Program-made: the position numbers and the translations under genes | Origin: Aliivibrio sp. S3MY1 | GTDB lineage: Bacteria; Pseudomonadota; Gammaproteobacteria; Enterobacterales; Vibrionaceae | DNA: 64,000 bases | Direction of reading: 5' to 3' | Assembly: GCF_028765575.1 (NCBI RefSeq) | Contig: NZ_JARACO010000017.1 | Span: forward strand, 1 to 64,000 | Part shown: positions 45,710 to 55,656 of the stretch, piece after piece | Position numbering within the stretch: position 1 is the first letter of the stretch | Layout of the letters: every line of letters starts with the position of its first letter | Notes under the pieces: model-generated | Databases searched by the model: none | What the model was told of the DNA's origin: nothing | The model's input: the letters and a program-made list of their open reading frames with translations, nothing else

Positions 45710-47208
45710 TGGCAGGCCCCTTATTTCCTGATTCTCCAGTAATGCTGCGTTTGCCTTTTTCTTTTGCAAAAAGGCATTCGGTTGTTATAGAAACAAGCTC
45801 TGAAGGTTGGATACTGTATTATGCAGTGGTTCCTTCGCCAATGGTGCTATGTGAGATTCGTCGAGTATGCAACTCCGGCTTTTCGTTAATTCAATTAACC
45901 AAAGAAGAGTTTGATACTAAGGTCACTCAAGTATACCAACGTAATTCATCAGAAGCGCAACAGTTGATGGAAGATATTGGTGCTGATAATGATGATTTCT
46001 TCTCATTGGCAGAAGAGCTGCCCGATAATGATGATTTATTGGAATCAGAAGATGATGCGCCAATTATTAAATTGATCAATGCTATGTTAGGTGAGGCGAT
46101 CAAAGAAGGCGCATCAGATATACATATAGAGACCTTTGAAAAAGTCCTGTCGATCCGTTTCCGTATCGATGGCATTTTGCGTGATGTATTGAGTCCAAGC
46201 CGTAAGTTGGCACCACTGTTAGTTTCGCGCGTAAAAGTCATGTCGAAACTTGATATCGCGGAGAAACGCGTCCCACAAGATGGTCGAATTTCATTGCGTA
46301 TTGGTGGCCGAGCCGTTGATGTTCGTGTCTCTACTATGCCGTCTTCCCATGGTGAGCGTGTGGTAATGCGTTTATTAGATAAAAATGCGACTCGTTTGGA
46401 CTTAAACAGCTTAGGCATGTCGGCTGAAAACCATAAAAACTTTCAGCACATCATCAAGCGTCCGCATGGCATTATTTTGGTTACTGGCCCAACAGGTTCA
46501 GGTAAATCGACCACGCTATATGCCGGTTTAGGGGAGTTAGACAGTTCTCAATCGAATATTTTAACCGTAGAAGATCCAATCGAATTTGATATTGACGGCA
46601 TTGGTCAAACTCAAGTAAACCCAAAAGTAGACATGACGTTTGCTCGTGGATTACGTGCCATTCTTCGTCAAGATCCAGATGTAGTAATGATTGGTGAGAT
46701 CCGTGATTTAGAAACCGCAGAAATCGCGGTTCAAGCGTCACTTACTGGTCACTTAGTGATGTCGACACTTCACACCAATACGGCGGTGGGGGCGATCACT
46801 CGTCTGCGTGATATGGGTATTGAACCTTTCTTAATTTCATCCTCTCTACTTGGTGTGCTTGCTCAACGTCTGGTTCGAACTTTATGTAAGGAATGTAAAA
46901 CGCCTTATCAAGCCGATGACGAGCAGAAAAAACTCTTTAACTTATCTGCTTCAGATAGCTTGGTTCTTTATAAACCGAAGGGCTGTGAACACTGTAATGG
47001 CAAGGGCTATCGTGGGCGTACCGGCATTCATGAGTTACTCGTCGTAAATGAGAAAGTTCAAGAGTTGATCCACAAAGAAGCTGGCGAGCAAGAGATTGAA
47101 AAAGAAGTTCGTAGTATCACTCGTGGGATTCAGCAAGACGGTTTATTAAAAGTACAGCAAGGGATCACAACACTGGAAGAGGTGATGCGAGTCACTCGGG
47201 AAGGGTAA
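45709..47208 (+). CDS. gspE: Type II secretion ATPase GspE (EpsE)
   Basis: 499 aa cytoplasmic hexameric ATPase driving the pseudopilus. N-terminal GspL-binding domain (about 1-130), Walker [10 protein letters not shown] at residues 260-268, Walker [20 protein letters not shown], and the zinc tetracysteine formed by CKEC (near 392) and CEHC (near 425). All key residues are present. It begins within the gspD stop codon and ends next to gspF. Confidence 0.97.
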   Translation: MAGPLFPDSPVMLRLPFSFAKRHSVVIETSSEGWILYYAVVPSPMVLCEIRRVCNSGFSLIQLTKEEFDTKVTQVYQRNSSEAQQLMEDIGADNDDFFSLAEELPDNDDLLESEDDAPIIKLINAMLGEAIKEGASDIHIETFEKVLSIRFRIDGILRDVLSPSRKLAPLLVSRVKVMSKLDIAEKRVPQDGRISLRIGGRAVDVRVSTMPSSHGERVVMRLLDKNATRLDLNSLGMSAENHKNFQHIIKRPHGIILVTGPTGSGKSTTLYAGLGELDSSQSNILTVEDPIEFDIDGIGQTQVNPKVDMTFARGLRAILRQDPDVVMIGEIRDLETAEIAVQASLTGHLVMSTLHTNTAVGAITRLRDMGIEPFLISSSLLGVLAQRLVRTLCKECKTPYQADDEQKKLFNLSASDSLVLYKPKGCEHCNGKGYRGRTGIHELLVVNEKVQELIHKEAGEQEIEKEVRSITRGIQQDGLLKVQQGITTLEEVMRVTREG

Positions 47209-48426
47209 ATGGCAGCCTTTGAATATAAAGCACTAGAAAAAACAGGTAAGCAGAAAAAGGGGGTCATGGAAGGCGATAATGCGCGCCAAGTTCGCCAACG
47301 CTTAAAAGAACAAGGCCTTATTCCTGTTGAAGTAATTGAAACTAAATCAAAGCAGCAAAAGAATGCTTCTCAAGGATTAAGTTTCAAACGTGGGATTAGT
47401 GTTAATGATTTATCATTGATCACTCGCCAATTGGCGACCTTAGTTCAAGCGGGAATGCCATTAGAAGAGTGTTTAAAAGCCGTTGCAGAGCAAGGTGAGA
47501 AAGCACATATTCGCAGCATGATAATGGGCGTTCGCTCTAAAGTGATAGAAGGGTATCCGCTAGCAGAAAGCTTTGCTGATTACCCGCATGTCTTTGATGA
47601 GCTGTTTTGCTCAATGGTGGCTGCTGGTGAAAAATCAGGCCATTTGGATACGGTGTTAAACCGTTTGGCTGATTATGCTGAAAATCGTCAAAAGATGCGC
47701 AGTAAATTACAGCAAGCGATGATTTATCCTATCATGCTGACGTTAATTGCTATTGCGGTGATTTCCTTTTTGCTTGCAACGGTCGTTCCTAAAATTGTCG
47801 ATCAATTTGTGCAAATGGGACAAGGCTTACCGACTGTCACCGAGGTATTATTAGCGGCCAGTAACTTCGTAGTGAACTGGGGCCTTGTTGTTATCATTGT
47901 CGTTGTATCATTGATTGTTGGTGTAAAATGGTTACTGACTAAGCCTCATTTTCGTTTAGCGTGGGATAAAAAAATCTTACGATTACCTGTTATTGGCAAG
48001 GTGGTTCGTGGATTAAATACCTCGCGCTTTGCACGTACGTTATCGATCTGTACATCAAGTGCGATTCCATTATTGGATGGGATGAAAGTCGCAGCAGATG
48101 TAATGAGTAATCAATACTTTAAGCTGCAGGTATTAGAAGCGGCAGATAATGTGCGTGAAGGGGCGAGTTTACGTATTTCGTTAGAGCAAACAAAATTGTT
48201 TCCACCAATGATGCTGCATATGATAGCCAGTGGTGAGCAAAGTGGTGAATTAGAGCAAATGCTAACGCGTTCGGCTGATAACCAAGATCGTGACTTTGAA
48301 TCTCTGGTTAATATGGCTCTGGGTATTTTTGAACCTTTACTGATTGTTTTTATGGCCGGTATCGTGCTTTTCATTGTTGTCGCGACATTAATGCCAATCA
48401 TTGAACTCAATAATTTAGTCGGGTAG
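47209..48426 (+). CDS. gspF: Type II secretion inner-membrane platform protein GspF (EpsF)
   Basis: 405 aa polytopic protein with two repeated cytoplasmic domains (about 65-170 and 270-375) and three membrane helices (about 170-195, 220-245 and 380-402). It begins MAAFEYKALEKTGKQKKGVM and carries the T2SF repeats (SLITRQLATLVQAGMPLEECL; ARTLSICTSSAIPLLDGMK). It couples GspE to the pseudopilus. Starts immediately after gspE. Confidence 0.96.
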   Translation: MAAFEYKALEKTGKQKKGVMEGDNARQVRQRLKEQGLIPVEVIETKSKQQKNASQGLSFKRGISVNDLSLITRQLATLVQAGMPLEECLKAVAEQGEKAHIRSMIMGVRSKVIEGYPLAESFADYPHVFDELFCSMVAAGEKSGHLDTVLNRLADYAENRQKMRSKLQQAMIYPIMLTLIAIAVISFLLATVVPKIVDQFVQMGQGLPTVTEVLLAASNFVVNWGLVVIIVVVSLIVGVKWLLTKPHFRLAWDKKILRLPVIGKVVRGLNTSRFARTLSICTSSAIPLLDGMKVAADVMSNQYFKLQVLEAADNVREGASLRISLEQTKLFPPMMLHMIASGEQSGELEQMLTRSADNQDRDFESLVNMALGIFEPLLIVFMAGIVLFIVVATLMPIIELNNLVG

Positions 48427-48490
48427 TGAGTCGTTACTATCCTTTTTTCATTTTATTAATATATTAATTTTTAATCTCAGGAGTCATTCC

Positions 48491-48943
48491 ATGCAAGTCA
48501 ATTCAGCTCAACGTAAACAAGGTGGTTTCACCCTGTTAGAAGTGATGGTTGTTATCGTTATTCTTGGTGTTTTAGCCAGTGTAGTCGTACCAAATTTACT
48601 TGGTAACAAAGAGAAAGCCGATCAACAAAAAGCGATCACTGATATCGTGGCATTAGAAAATTCATTGGATATGTACAAGCTAGATAGCAGTGTTTATCCA
48701 ACCACAGATCAAGGATTAGAGGCGTTAGTATCTAAGCCAACATCAAGTCCTGAACCGCGTAACTACCGCGCTAATGGTTATATTCGTCGTTTACCAAATG
48801 ACCCGTGGGGCAATGAGTACCAATATTTAAGTCCTGGTGATAACGGCACAATTGATATCTTCTCATTAGGAGCAGATGGCCAAGAAGGCGGTGAAGGTGC
48901 AAATGCTGATATTGGTAACTGGAACATGCAAGACTTTCAATAA
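48491..48943 (+). CDS. gspG: Major pseudopilin GspG (EpsG)
   Basis: 150 aa. The prepilin leader ends in KQGG before FTLLEVMVVIVILG, with Glu at mature position 5; cleavage by the prepilin peptidase is expected after the second glycine. The calcium-site and loop sequence near the C terminus (FSLGADGQEGGEGANADIGNW) is typical of GspG. It forms the shaft of the secretion piston. A 64-bp gap before it, the largest in the operon core, may hold an RNA processing or internal promoter site. Confidence 0.97.
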   Translation: MQVNSAQRKQGGFTLLEVMVVIVILGVLASVVVPNLLGNKEKADQQKAITDIVALENSLDMYKLDSSVYPTTDQGLEALVSKPTSSPEPRNYRANGYIRRLPNDPWGNEYQYLSPGDNGTIDIFSLGADGQEGGEGANADIGNWNMQDFQ

Positions 48944-48968
48944 GTCATAAATTGTATAGATAAAAACA

Positions 48969-49571
48969 ATGATGAAGATAAAACGTGAGGTTGGGTTTAC
49001 CCTAATCGAAATTATGTTGGTATTGGTACTACTATCGGTCAGTTCGATGGCAGTAATAACGAGTCTTCCTGACAGTCAAGATGACCAAATGGAAGAACAA
49101 GCCTCACGTTTTTATCAGTTAGTTCAGCTTCTTAATGAAGATGCTTTGCTCAATGGGATGGATTACGGCATTTACTTTAATCAAGAGCGACAAGAATATC
49201 GCTTTATGACGTTAACGGTAGATGGCTGGCAGCCTCTTGAGAAAAACCGCTTTTTTACTGAAGTGAAAATGGATGACTCATCCGTAGAATTTGAGATGGA
49301 ATTAGGTGGTTCAGCATGGGCTGATGATGATCGCTTATTTGAACCGGGATCCTTATTTGATGAAGAGATGTTTGCTGATCTCGAAGAAGACAAAAAACCA
49401 ATACCCCCGCAAGTGATGGTGTTATCGAGTGGCGAAGTGACGCCTTTTATGGTGACTTTTTTCCCTGAAAATGAGCACGGTAATCTTGATAATAAAACGT
49501 GGGAGGTTAAAGCCGATGAGTCTGGTGTGATCCGTTTATTTGCTCCGGGAGATGAACGAGATGAAGAGTAA
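48969..49571 (+). CDS. gspH: Minor pseudopilin GspH (EpsH)
   Basis: 200 aa. Prepilin site REVG before FTLIEIMLVLVLLS. The globular domain has an unusually acidic insert (about residues 115-145, with WADDDRLFEPGSLFDEEMF and DLEEDKKP). It joins the pseudopilus tip region with GspI, J and K. Its end overlaps the start region of gspI by 11 bp. Confidence 0.92.
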   Translation: MMKIKREVGFTLIEIMLVLVLLSVSSMAVITSLPDSQDDQMEEQASRFYQLVQLLNEDALLNGMDYGIYFNQERQEYRFMTLTVDGWQPLEKNRFFTEVKMDDSSVEFEMELGGSAWADDDRLFEPGSLFDEEMFADLEEDKKPIPPQVMVLSSGEVTPFMVTFFPENEHGNLDNKTWEVKADESGVIRLFAPGDERDEE

Positions 49572-49938
49572 CTTTTCTTTACGAAAAACCAAGCAAGGAA
49601 TGACCTTATTGGAAGTGCTGGTGGCGCTTGCTATTTTTGCGACCGCAGCCTTGAGTGTTTTAAGATCGGTAACTCAGCATATTAATACCTTAGGTTATTT
49701 AGAAGAAAAGACGTTCGCAGGAATGGTGGTAGATAATCAAATGGCATTGATGATGTTAGATAAACCACCAACATCGACCAAAAAAGGTGAAACAGAGTTG
49801 GCAGGTCAAACATGGTATTGGACCATCGCTCCGGTAAAAACAACCTCTGATATTTTAAAGTCAGTGGATGTGTCGGTATCGACCAGTAAAGATCAAAAAT
49901 CCTCATTAATCACGGTACGAACGTATGTTGCGCCATAA
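49561..49938 (+). CDS. gspI: Minor pseudopilin GspI (EpsI)
   Basis: 125 aa from the ATG at 49561, which has GGGAG nine bases upstream; ATG codons at 49540-49552 are alternatives in the same frame. Prepilin site KTKQG before MTLLEVLVALAIFATAALSV. It nucleates the tip complex with GspJ and GspK. Overlaps both gspH and gspJ slightly, so translation is coupled. Confidence 0.92.
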   Translation: MKSNFSLRKTKQGMTLLEVLVALAIFATAALSVLRSVTQHINTLGYLEEKTFAGMVVDNQMALMMLDKPPTSTKKGETELAGQTWYWTIAPVKTTSDILKSVDVSVSTSKDQKSSLITVRTYVAP

Positions 49939-50599
49939 TTTTTCTCGCGGCTCAGTCAAAGGGTTTACGCTGATTGAAGTGATGGTAGCCATTGCGGTGT
50001 TTGCCACCTTGAGTTTTTCAGCGTATCAAGTGGTGAACCAAGTTCAGCGCAGTAATGAATTATCCTTAGAAAAGAGTGAGCGTATTAAGCAACTTCAACG
50101 CAGCTTGGTTTTTCTCGATAACGATTTTCGTCAAATTGTAGCTCGTCCATTTCGAACAAATGGTGAAAAAGCCACAGATAAATTATTGTCTGCGGATGAG
50201 TATCTGTTGGACTCTGAATCTCAAGGTATTTTATTTGTACGTTTAGGATGGAAAAATCCACAACAAGCTTTTCCTCGTGGAGAGATAACTAAAGTCGGTT
50301 ATCGTCTCGTTGAAAATGTCATTGAGCGTTTGTGGTGGCGTTATCCGGATACTCCTGTAGGGCAAAAGCCTGTTGTTACCCCGTTAATTGATGGGGTTGA
50401 AGCGCTTAAGTTCGAATTTTATGATGGCAAAAAATGGGTGAAAATTTGGGATGTGAAAAATCAATTACCGAAAGCCACTAAGGTTATTATTACTTTTAAA
50501 GATTATGGTGATGTTGAACGCATCTATTTAACCTCAGGATTTAAAGTCGAAGAAAACTCAAGCCAAAGCGATGACTCATCACAAGATAAAGGTGGGTGA
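49925..50599 (+). CDS. gspJ: Minor pseudopilin GspJ (EpsJ)
   Basis: 224 aa. Prepilin site SVKG before FTLIEVMVAIAVFATLSFSA. The globular domain matches GspJ in length, with GVEALKFEFYDGKKWVKIWD near the C terminus. Part of the tip heterotrimer with GspI and GspK. Confidence 0.93.
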   Translation: MLRHNFSRGSVKGFTLIEVMVAIAVFATLSFSAYQVVNQVQRSNELSLEKSERIKQLQRSLVFLDNDFRQIVARPFRTNGEKATDKLLSADEYLLDSESQGILFVRLGWKNPQQAFPRGEITKVGYRLVENVIERLWWRYPDTPVGQKPVVTPLIDGVEALKFEFYDGKKWVKIWDVKNQLPKATKVIITFKDYGDVERIYLTSGFKVEENSSQSDDSSQDKGG

Positions 50600-50600
50600 G

Positions 50601-51641
50601 ATGGGAAATAAAAGAGAGCGCTTAGAGTGTCGTTCAAAAAAGCAACAAGGTGTTGCATTGATCGTTGTTTTGTTACTGCTCGCGATTATGGTGACCATCG
50701 CAGCTCAAATGTCTGAACGCTTATTTATTCAGTTTCATCGGGCACAGAATCAAGTCAATCATCAACAGGCTTATTGGTACTCAATAGGAGTGGAAGCATT
50801 GGCCAAGGCGGGCATCGAAGAAGCCTATAAAGATGGTGATACCATTAATTTGAGCCAAGCATGGGCAACAGAAGAAACGACCTACCCACTTGATTATGGC
50901 GAAGCCATTGGTGGCGTGAAAGATAAACAGGCGTGTTTTAATTTGAATGCGTTGAGCAGTGTGAAACCGAGTAGTGACCCATCTCAGCGTCCATTTTTAG
51001 TTAAAGTATGGATGAACTTATTAGAGTCGGTTGAGGTTGAAAATTACCTTGCAGAAGTCATTGCGGATTCGACTTGGGAATTCATGGATGAGAACGACAC
51101 CGCTCAATCAATCTCGGGTGTTGAAGACAGTACTTATCAATCGTTTAAACCGGCCTACTTAGCGCCAAATGGTTGGATTGGTGATGCCAGTGAGCTGCGA
51201 GCCATTAATGGGGTAACAGCTCAAGTCGTTGAGGCCGTTTCACCTTTAGTATGTGCAATACCAAGCAGTAATTTTTATTTGAATGTAAATACCTTAGCGC
51301 CTGAAAATGCCAACATTTTAGTCGCTTTGTTTTCTCCGGGATTGAGCGAAGATAATGCCCGGGAAGTATTGGAGAACAGACCTTTTGATGGTTGGAGTAG
51401 TGTTGATGATTTTTTAGTGGAAGGGGCAATAAGCCAAGTTGACGCCAATACACGCAAACAAGCAAAACCGTATTTATCGATAGATAGTCAGTTTTTTGAG
51501 TTAGATGCTCAAGTATTAGTAGAAGATTCGCGCGTACGTGTGCGTTCTTTATTACACAGTAGTGATAAAAAGGTGGTGAACGTTGTCCGTCGCCAGTATG
51601 GAGGAATGAATGAGCGAACATCTGATACTAAGGCTGAATAG
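50601..51641 (+). CDS. gspK: Tip pseudopilin GspK (EpsK)
   Basis: 346 aa from the ATG at 50601, one base after the gspJ stop and preceded by GGTGGGTGAG; an earlier frame opening at 50571 lies inside gspJ. Prepilin site QQG before VALIVVLLLLAIMVTIAAQ. It lacks the Glu at mature position 5, which is normal for GspK, the protein that caps the pseudopilus. The large alpha domain with a helix-hairpin-helix-like part (ASELRAINGV) is present. Confidence 0.94.
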   Translation: MGNKRERLECRSKKQQGVALIVVLLLLAIMVTIAAQMSERLFIQFHRAQNQVNHQQAYWYSIGVEALAKAGIEEAYKDGDTINLSQAWATEETTYPLDYGEAIGGVKDKQACFNLNALSSVKPSSDPSQRPFLVKVWMNLLESVEVENYLAEVIADSTWEFMDENDTAQSISGVEDSTYQSFKPAYLAPNGWIGDASELRAINGVTAQVVEAVSPLVCAIPSSNFYLNVNTLAPENANILVALFSPGLSEDNAREVLENRPFDGWSSVDDFLVEGAISQVDANTRKQAKPYLSIDSQFFELDAQVLVEDSRVRVRSLLHSSDKKVVNVVRRQYGGMNERTSDTKAE

Positions 51642-52872
51642 TCAGCCATCAGATCCCATTCAATGGATAGTCTGGTCACCAGAAAATAAAGAAGTGATAG
51701 CGTCTGGAGAGTTAAGCTCTGTGGAAGAGTTATCATCGTTATCGCAATACAGCGATCAGCGTATCGTCTCAGCTCTTTTGCCTGGCAGTGATGTGTTATT
51801 GCGAGAAGTGATGATACCGGAAGGGGCCGCTCGACAATTTTCGTCGATGCTGCCTTTTATCGTTGAAGATGACTTAGCTCAAGATGTCGATGATTTACAT
51901 ATCGTTATTTTGAATAAAACCAAAAAAATGGCTCAGGTTGCCATTGTTGAACATCAAAAAATGGTGAAATGGTTAGAGCAACTTAATGAGGCTGGAATTC
52001 AAACTAAACGTTTCTTACCTGATGTATTAGCGTTGCCTTTTCACCAAGATGGAACGACCATGGTTGAGCTTAATCAACAATGGTTGTTGCGTTTTAGTGA
52101 ATATCAAGGTGCGATTGCGGAATCTGAGTGGCTACCAATGCTATTGGAGGGGCTCGTTACCAATAGCGCTAAATCCGTTGCCGATACGGAAGAGCAAGAT
52201 ACTGAAATAGAGGATGTAGAAGGCTCAAAGAATTATGTCCTTCATAGTTATTCGCCTTGTGACATTACCGTTGCGAATACCAAGCATATAAAAGAGGCGC
52301 CAGAGTTAGTGATGCAATTACTGGCTGAAGGGGCTCTTAGCTCTAAAGTGAACGTATTGAGTGGTAAGTATCGTCCTCAGTCTTCATGGCGCAAGCATTG
52401 GCGTATCTGGCAGAAAGTAATTTTGGCCTTTGGTTTAGTGATGGTGGCTTTTGTTGCTCAGCATATTACTGAAGTACAAAAACTGGAGCAGCACAGTATT
52501 GCGCTTCGAACTGAAAGCGAACGAATTTTTAGAGATATCTTCCCTGGTAAACGTAAGATACCAACGGTGAGTTACTTAAAATCTCAAATGAAAAACGAAG
52601 AAGCACGCTTACAAGGTGGTTCGGGTGGGGATGATTTATTGGCTTGGATGGCAGAGCTTGCACCATACTTAGCAAAAGTGCCTCAAGTGAAATTACAAAG
52701 TCTAAAATTTGATGGCAAACGAGGTGAACTGCGATTGCAAGCCAGTGCGTCAGATTTTCCTTATTTTGATAAGTTGACCTCAGAGTTAAATGCTAAGTTT
52801 GAGGTTGAGCAAGGCCAACTGAATAAAAACCAAAACCAAGTATTTGGTGCGATTGTTATTAGGAGAAAATAA
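51610..52872 (+). CDS. gspL: Type II secretion protein GspL (EpsL)
   Basis: 420 aa bitopic protein recruiting GspE to the membrane. Cytoplasmic actin-like domains (about 1-255), one membrane helix (about 270-290, KVILAFGLVMVAFVAQHITE region) and a periplasmic ferredoxin-like domain (about 330-420). Its start overlaps gspK by 32 bp and has GGAGG upstream. Confidence 0.94.
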   Translation: MSEHLILRLNSQPSDPIQWIVWSPENKEVIASGELSSVEELSSLSQYSDQRIVSALLPGSDVLLREVMIPEGAARQFSSMLPFIVEDDLAQDVDDLHIVILNKTKKMAQVAIVEHQKMVKWLEQLNEAGIQTKRFLPDVLALPFHQDGTTMVELNQQWLLRFSEYQGAIAESEWLPMLLEGLVTNSAKSVADTEEQDTEIEDVEGSKNYVLHSYSPCDITVANTKHIKEAPELVMQLLAEGALSSKVNVLSGKYRPQSSWRKHWRIWQKVILAFGLVMVAFVAQHITEVQKLEQHSIALRTESERIFRDIFPGKRKIPTVSYLKSQMKNEEARLQGGSGGDDLLAWMAELAPYLAKVPQVKLQSLKFDGKRGELRLQASASDFPYFDKLTSELNAKFEVEQGQLNKNQNQVFGAIVIRRK

Positions 52873-53357
52873 TGAAAGCCTTTATGACATGGTGGCAAAG
52901 TATCTCACCAAGAGAACGAATTTTGGTGAGTGGTGGCAGTGTTGCGTTATTGATTGCTGCTATTTATTGGGGGGGTATTAAGCCATTAAATGATCGAGCA
53001 GAATTAGCGCAGAATCGGATTAACAGTGAACGCAGTTTATTAACTTGGGTGCAAAAGAAAGCCGATACGATTGTGACACTTCGAGGTGGCTCATCTGGAG
53101 GAGCACAAGTAGCGAATCGTCCTATAAATCAAGTGATCCCAAGCAGTACTCGCCAATTTAAAATTGAGTTGATCCGTATGCAACCTCGTGGTGAGCAAAT
53201 GCAGGTGTGGGTTAAACCCCTGCCTTTTAATTCATTAATTAATTGGTTGGCGTATTTGAGAGATACCCAAGGCATTCATGCTCAGTTTTTAGATTTAAAT
53301 AAAACCGATGTAGAAGGTATGGTTGAAGTAAACCGCCTTCAATTAAGTAGAGAGTGA
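52872..53357 (+). CDS. gspM: Type II secretion protein GspM (EpsM)
   Basis: 161 aa. Short cytoplasmic start with SPRERILVSGGSVALLIAAI (membrane helix about 18-38) and a periplasmic ferredoxin-like domain. It pairs with GspL in the assembly platform. It starts inside the gspL stop codon. Confidence 0.94.
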   Translation: MKAFMTWWQSISPRERILVSGGSVALLIAAIYWGGIKPLNDRAELAQNRINSERSLLTWVQKKADTIVTLRGGSSGGAQVANRPINQVIPSSTRQFKIELIRMQPRGEQMQVWVKPLPFNSLINWLAYLRDTQGIHAQFLDLNKTDVEGMVEVNRLQLSRE

Positions 53358-53359
53358 TC

Positions 53360-54121
53360 ATGAAGTTTAAATTACTAATCGCAACGGTCTTCTCTGCCTT
53401 TTTTACCGCCAGTGCATTATTGCATATGCCAATTCAGTGGGTTGTTGAGCAAGCTCCAGCTATCAGAGGGTTGGCATTAACTGGGTTATCTGGAACGCCG
53501 TGGAAAGGCCAAGTTGATTCATTATCGTGGCAACGCGTGAACTATGGACAATTACAATGGCAGATAGATCCAATGGCTATACTAAAGGGGCATGCGGTGT
53601 TTGCGGTGCGTTTTGGTCGTGGTAGCGAATTAGAGTTGCGCGGTAAAGGCACGGTCGGCTATAGCGTATCCAAAGGGGCGTATGCTGAAAATATGGTGGT
53701 CTCACTTCCTGTCGCTAGCATTATGAATAAAGTGCCGATGGCATTACCTGTGTCTTTACAAGGGCAAGTCGAAGTCAATATTAGTTACTTTCAACAAGGC
53801 CAACCTTGGTGTAAACAAGCTACGGGTGAGGTGGTTTGGTCTGCGGGTAAGATTATTTCTCCTTTAGGTAACATTGATCCGAATACAGCCATTGCTGATG
53901 TTACTTGTGTTGATAACAAGATAACCTTGATCAGTAAGCAATCATCAAAAGATGTGGGCAGCCAGTTTGATGTGGTGCTCAATCCAAATCGTTCTTATCA
54001 GGTTAGTGGCTGGTTCAAACCTGAAGCAAATTTCCCATCTAGCTTAAGAAGCCAACTAAAATGGCTAGGCAAGCCTGATGCAAAAGGGCAATATAAAGTA
54101 ACTTATTCAGGACGTCTGTAA
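53360..54121 (+). CDS. gspN: Type II secretion protein GspN (EpsN)
   Basis: 253 aa from the ATG at 53360 (GAGAG five bases upstream); an in-frame GTG at 53354 overlaps gspM. N-terminal membrane anchor (about 3-22), then LTGLSGTPWKGQVDSLSWQ, the GspN family start, and a beta-rich periplasmic domain with a CysCys pair. An accessory member found in some type II systems, including Vibrio; role in secretion not established. Last gsp gene; the prepilin peptidase gene (gspO/pilD) is not here. Confidence 0.92.
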   Translation: MKFKLLIATVFSAFFTASALLHMPIQWVVEQAPAIRGLALTGLSGTPWKGQVDSLSWQRVNYGQLQWQIDPMAILKGHAVFAVRFGRGSELELRGKGTVGYSVSKGAYAENMVVSLPVASIMNKVPMALPVSLQGQVEVNISYFQQGQPWCKQATGEVVWSAGKIISPLGNIDPNTAIADVTCVDNKITLISKQSSKDVGSQFDVVLNPNRSYQVSGWFKPEANFPSSLRSQLKWLGKPDAKGQYKVTYSGRL

Positions 54122-54130
54122 GGAAATACA

Positions 54131-54682
54131 ATGGCTAAAAAACAATTGCCGACAATTTTAGATAAACGCATTGAAGCAAAATCAAAGTTGTTTTGTATTG
54201 AATCTGTAGATTTACGCTTCTCTAACGGAGTGGAGCGTACCTATGAAAGAATGAAACCGAGTGGTCGTCATGCCGTTATGATGGTACCTGTTACCGAGCA
54301 GGGTGATCTACTGCTAGTTCGAGAGTACGCAGTGGGAACTGAAAGCTATGAATTAGGGTTCCCAAAAGGCTTGATCGATCACGGTGAATCGCCAGCAGAA
54401 GCGGCAAATCGTGAATTAAAAGAAGAGATTGGTTTTGGTGCTGAGCAGTTGACCCGATTAAAAGAGTTGGTTCTCGCGCCGTCTTATTTCTCAAGTAAGA
54501 TGACGTTATTTGTTGCTCAAGGTTTATACCCTGAGAGATTGGAAGGTGATGAACCAGAACCATTAGATATTGTTCGATGGCCTTTAGCTCAAGCCTCTGA
54601 GCTTTTACACCACCTTGATTTTTCAGAAGCAAGGAGTATCTGTGCACTCTTGCTTACTCAACAATTTTTATCTAAGGAGTAA
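54131..54682 (+). CDS. nudE: ADP compounds hydrolase NudE
   Basis: 183 aa Nudix hydrolase acting on ADP-ribose, NADH and Ap3A in E. coli. The Nudix box spans about residues 76-98: GFPKGLIDHGESP, then REL, KEEIGF, with all catalytic glutamates. AAGGA lies before the ATG. It follows gspN by 9 bp and precedes cysQ by 5 bp, the order of other Vibrio type II loci, so it may share the gsp transcript. Confidence 0.94.
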   Translation: MAKKQLPTILDKRIEAKSKLFCIESVDLRFSNGVERTYERMKPSGRHAVMMVPVTEQGDLLLVREYAVGTESYELGFPKGLIDHGESPAEAANRELKEEIGFGAEQLTRLKELVLAPSYFSSKMTLFVAQGLYPERLEGDEPEPLDIVRWPLAQASELLHHLDFSEARSICALLLTQQFLSKE

Positions 54683-54687
54683 TATTG

Positions 54688-55506
54688 ATGGATTCAACAC
54701 TTTCGCACCTGCTTCCTGAAGTGATCAATATTGCACGTGCATCAGGTCAGCTTATTCTCGATATTTATGAGAAGGGTGATTTTGAAGAGTTTACTAAGTC
54801 AGATGAAACACCAGTGACTAGTGCTGATTTAGCGGCACATAAGTTGATCATGGAAAAATTGGCTCAACTGACGCCTAATATCCCTATCTTATCAGAAGAA
54901 GATGCGGATATTGCTTTAGCGAAACGAGCACAATGGGATCGCTATTGGTTGGTTGATCCTCTAGATGGAACTCAAGAATTTATCGCTCGCAGTGGTGATT
55001 TTGCAACAGTTATCGCTTTGGTTGAAAATAATCGTCCAGTGATGGGCGTGGTTTATGGTCCGGTTTCGGGTGTCACCTATTATGCTTATGAAGGAAAAGG
55101 AGCGTGGAAAATTCCAGATATGGACGAAAGCGTTCGTATCAGCACCCTTAAGCATGAAGAAGCAAAACAGCCGATAGCCATCGCAATTAGTCGTCGCCAA
55201 AACATTAATAATATTACCCGCTGTATGAGTTCTGAATGGAATTACAATTTAGTCCCTCTTGGCTCTGCGGCATTAAAAGCCTGTCTTGTGGCTGAAGGGG
55301 CTGTGGATTGTTATTTACGTTTAGGTCCGACTGGTGAGTGGGATACTGCGGCAACACAGTGCATTGTTCAAGAGGCGGGTGGTCGTATTTTATCGACAGA
55401 ACTTGAAGCGCTCTCTTATAACGAAAGAGAGTCATTAGAGAATCCTAACTTTATTGTGTTAGGTGATGAAAACTTACCTTGGAATGAAATATTAACGTGC
55501 AAATAA
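54688..55506 (+). CDS. cysQ: 3'(2'),5'-bisphosphate nucleotidase CysQ
   Basis: 272 aa inositol-monophosphatase-fold enzyme converting PAP to AMP, a by-product of sulphate assimilation. Metal motifs LSEEDADI (about 68), DPLDGTQEF (residues 90-98) and the C-terminal GEWDTAATQ are complete. AAGGAG lies eight bases before the ATG at 54688; a TTG three bases earlier is a less likely start. Confidence 0.95.
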   Translation: MDSTLSHLLPEVINIARASGQLILDIYEKGDFEEFTKSDETPVTSADLAAHKLIMEKLAQLTPNIPILSEEDADIALAKRAQWDRYWLVDPLDGTQEFIARSGDFATVIALVENNRPVMGVVYGPVSGVTYYAYEGKGAWKIPDMDESVRISTLKHEEAKQPIAIAISRRQNINNITRCMSSEWNYNLVPLGSAALKACLVAEGAVDCYLRLGPTGEWDTAATQCIVQEAGGRILSTELEALSYNERESLENPNFIVLGDENLPWNEILTCK

Positions 55507-55540
55507 TTAGATCTAATCTTGATAAATAGATTATTAAGAT

Positions 55541-55549
55541 TGCTATAAT
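55541..55549 (+). promoter_or_regulatory. Candidate extended -10 promoter of nfuA
   Basis: TGCTATAAT is an extended -10 element with perfect TATAAT (55544-55549), about 107 bp before nfuA. TTGATA 19 bp upstream is a possible weak -35. Confidence 0.6.
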
Positions 55550-55656
55550 GTCAGAAGCTAGCGCGAAAACAGAACGACTCGAAAGGAATTCTACTCGAAA
55601 AAAATTGTGTTTCAGAGTACAATCCTTAATCATACTAATTTAGTCAGGTATTACTT

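Noticed and set aside
45927-46418. A 163-codon minus-strand frame within gspE.
   Set aside because: Antisense shadow of the GspE N1-N2 region; serine- and arginine-rich low-complexity product.
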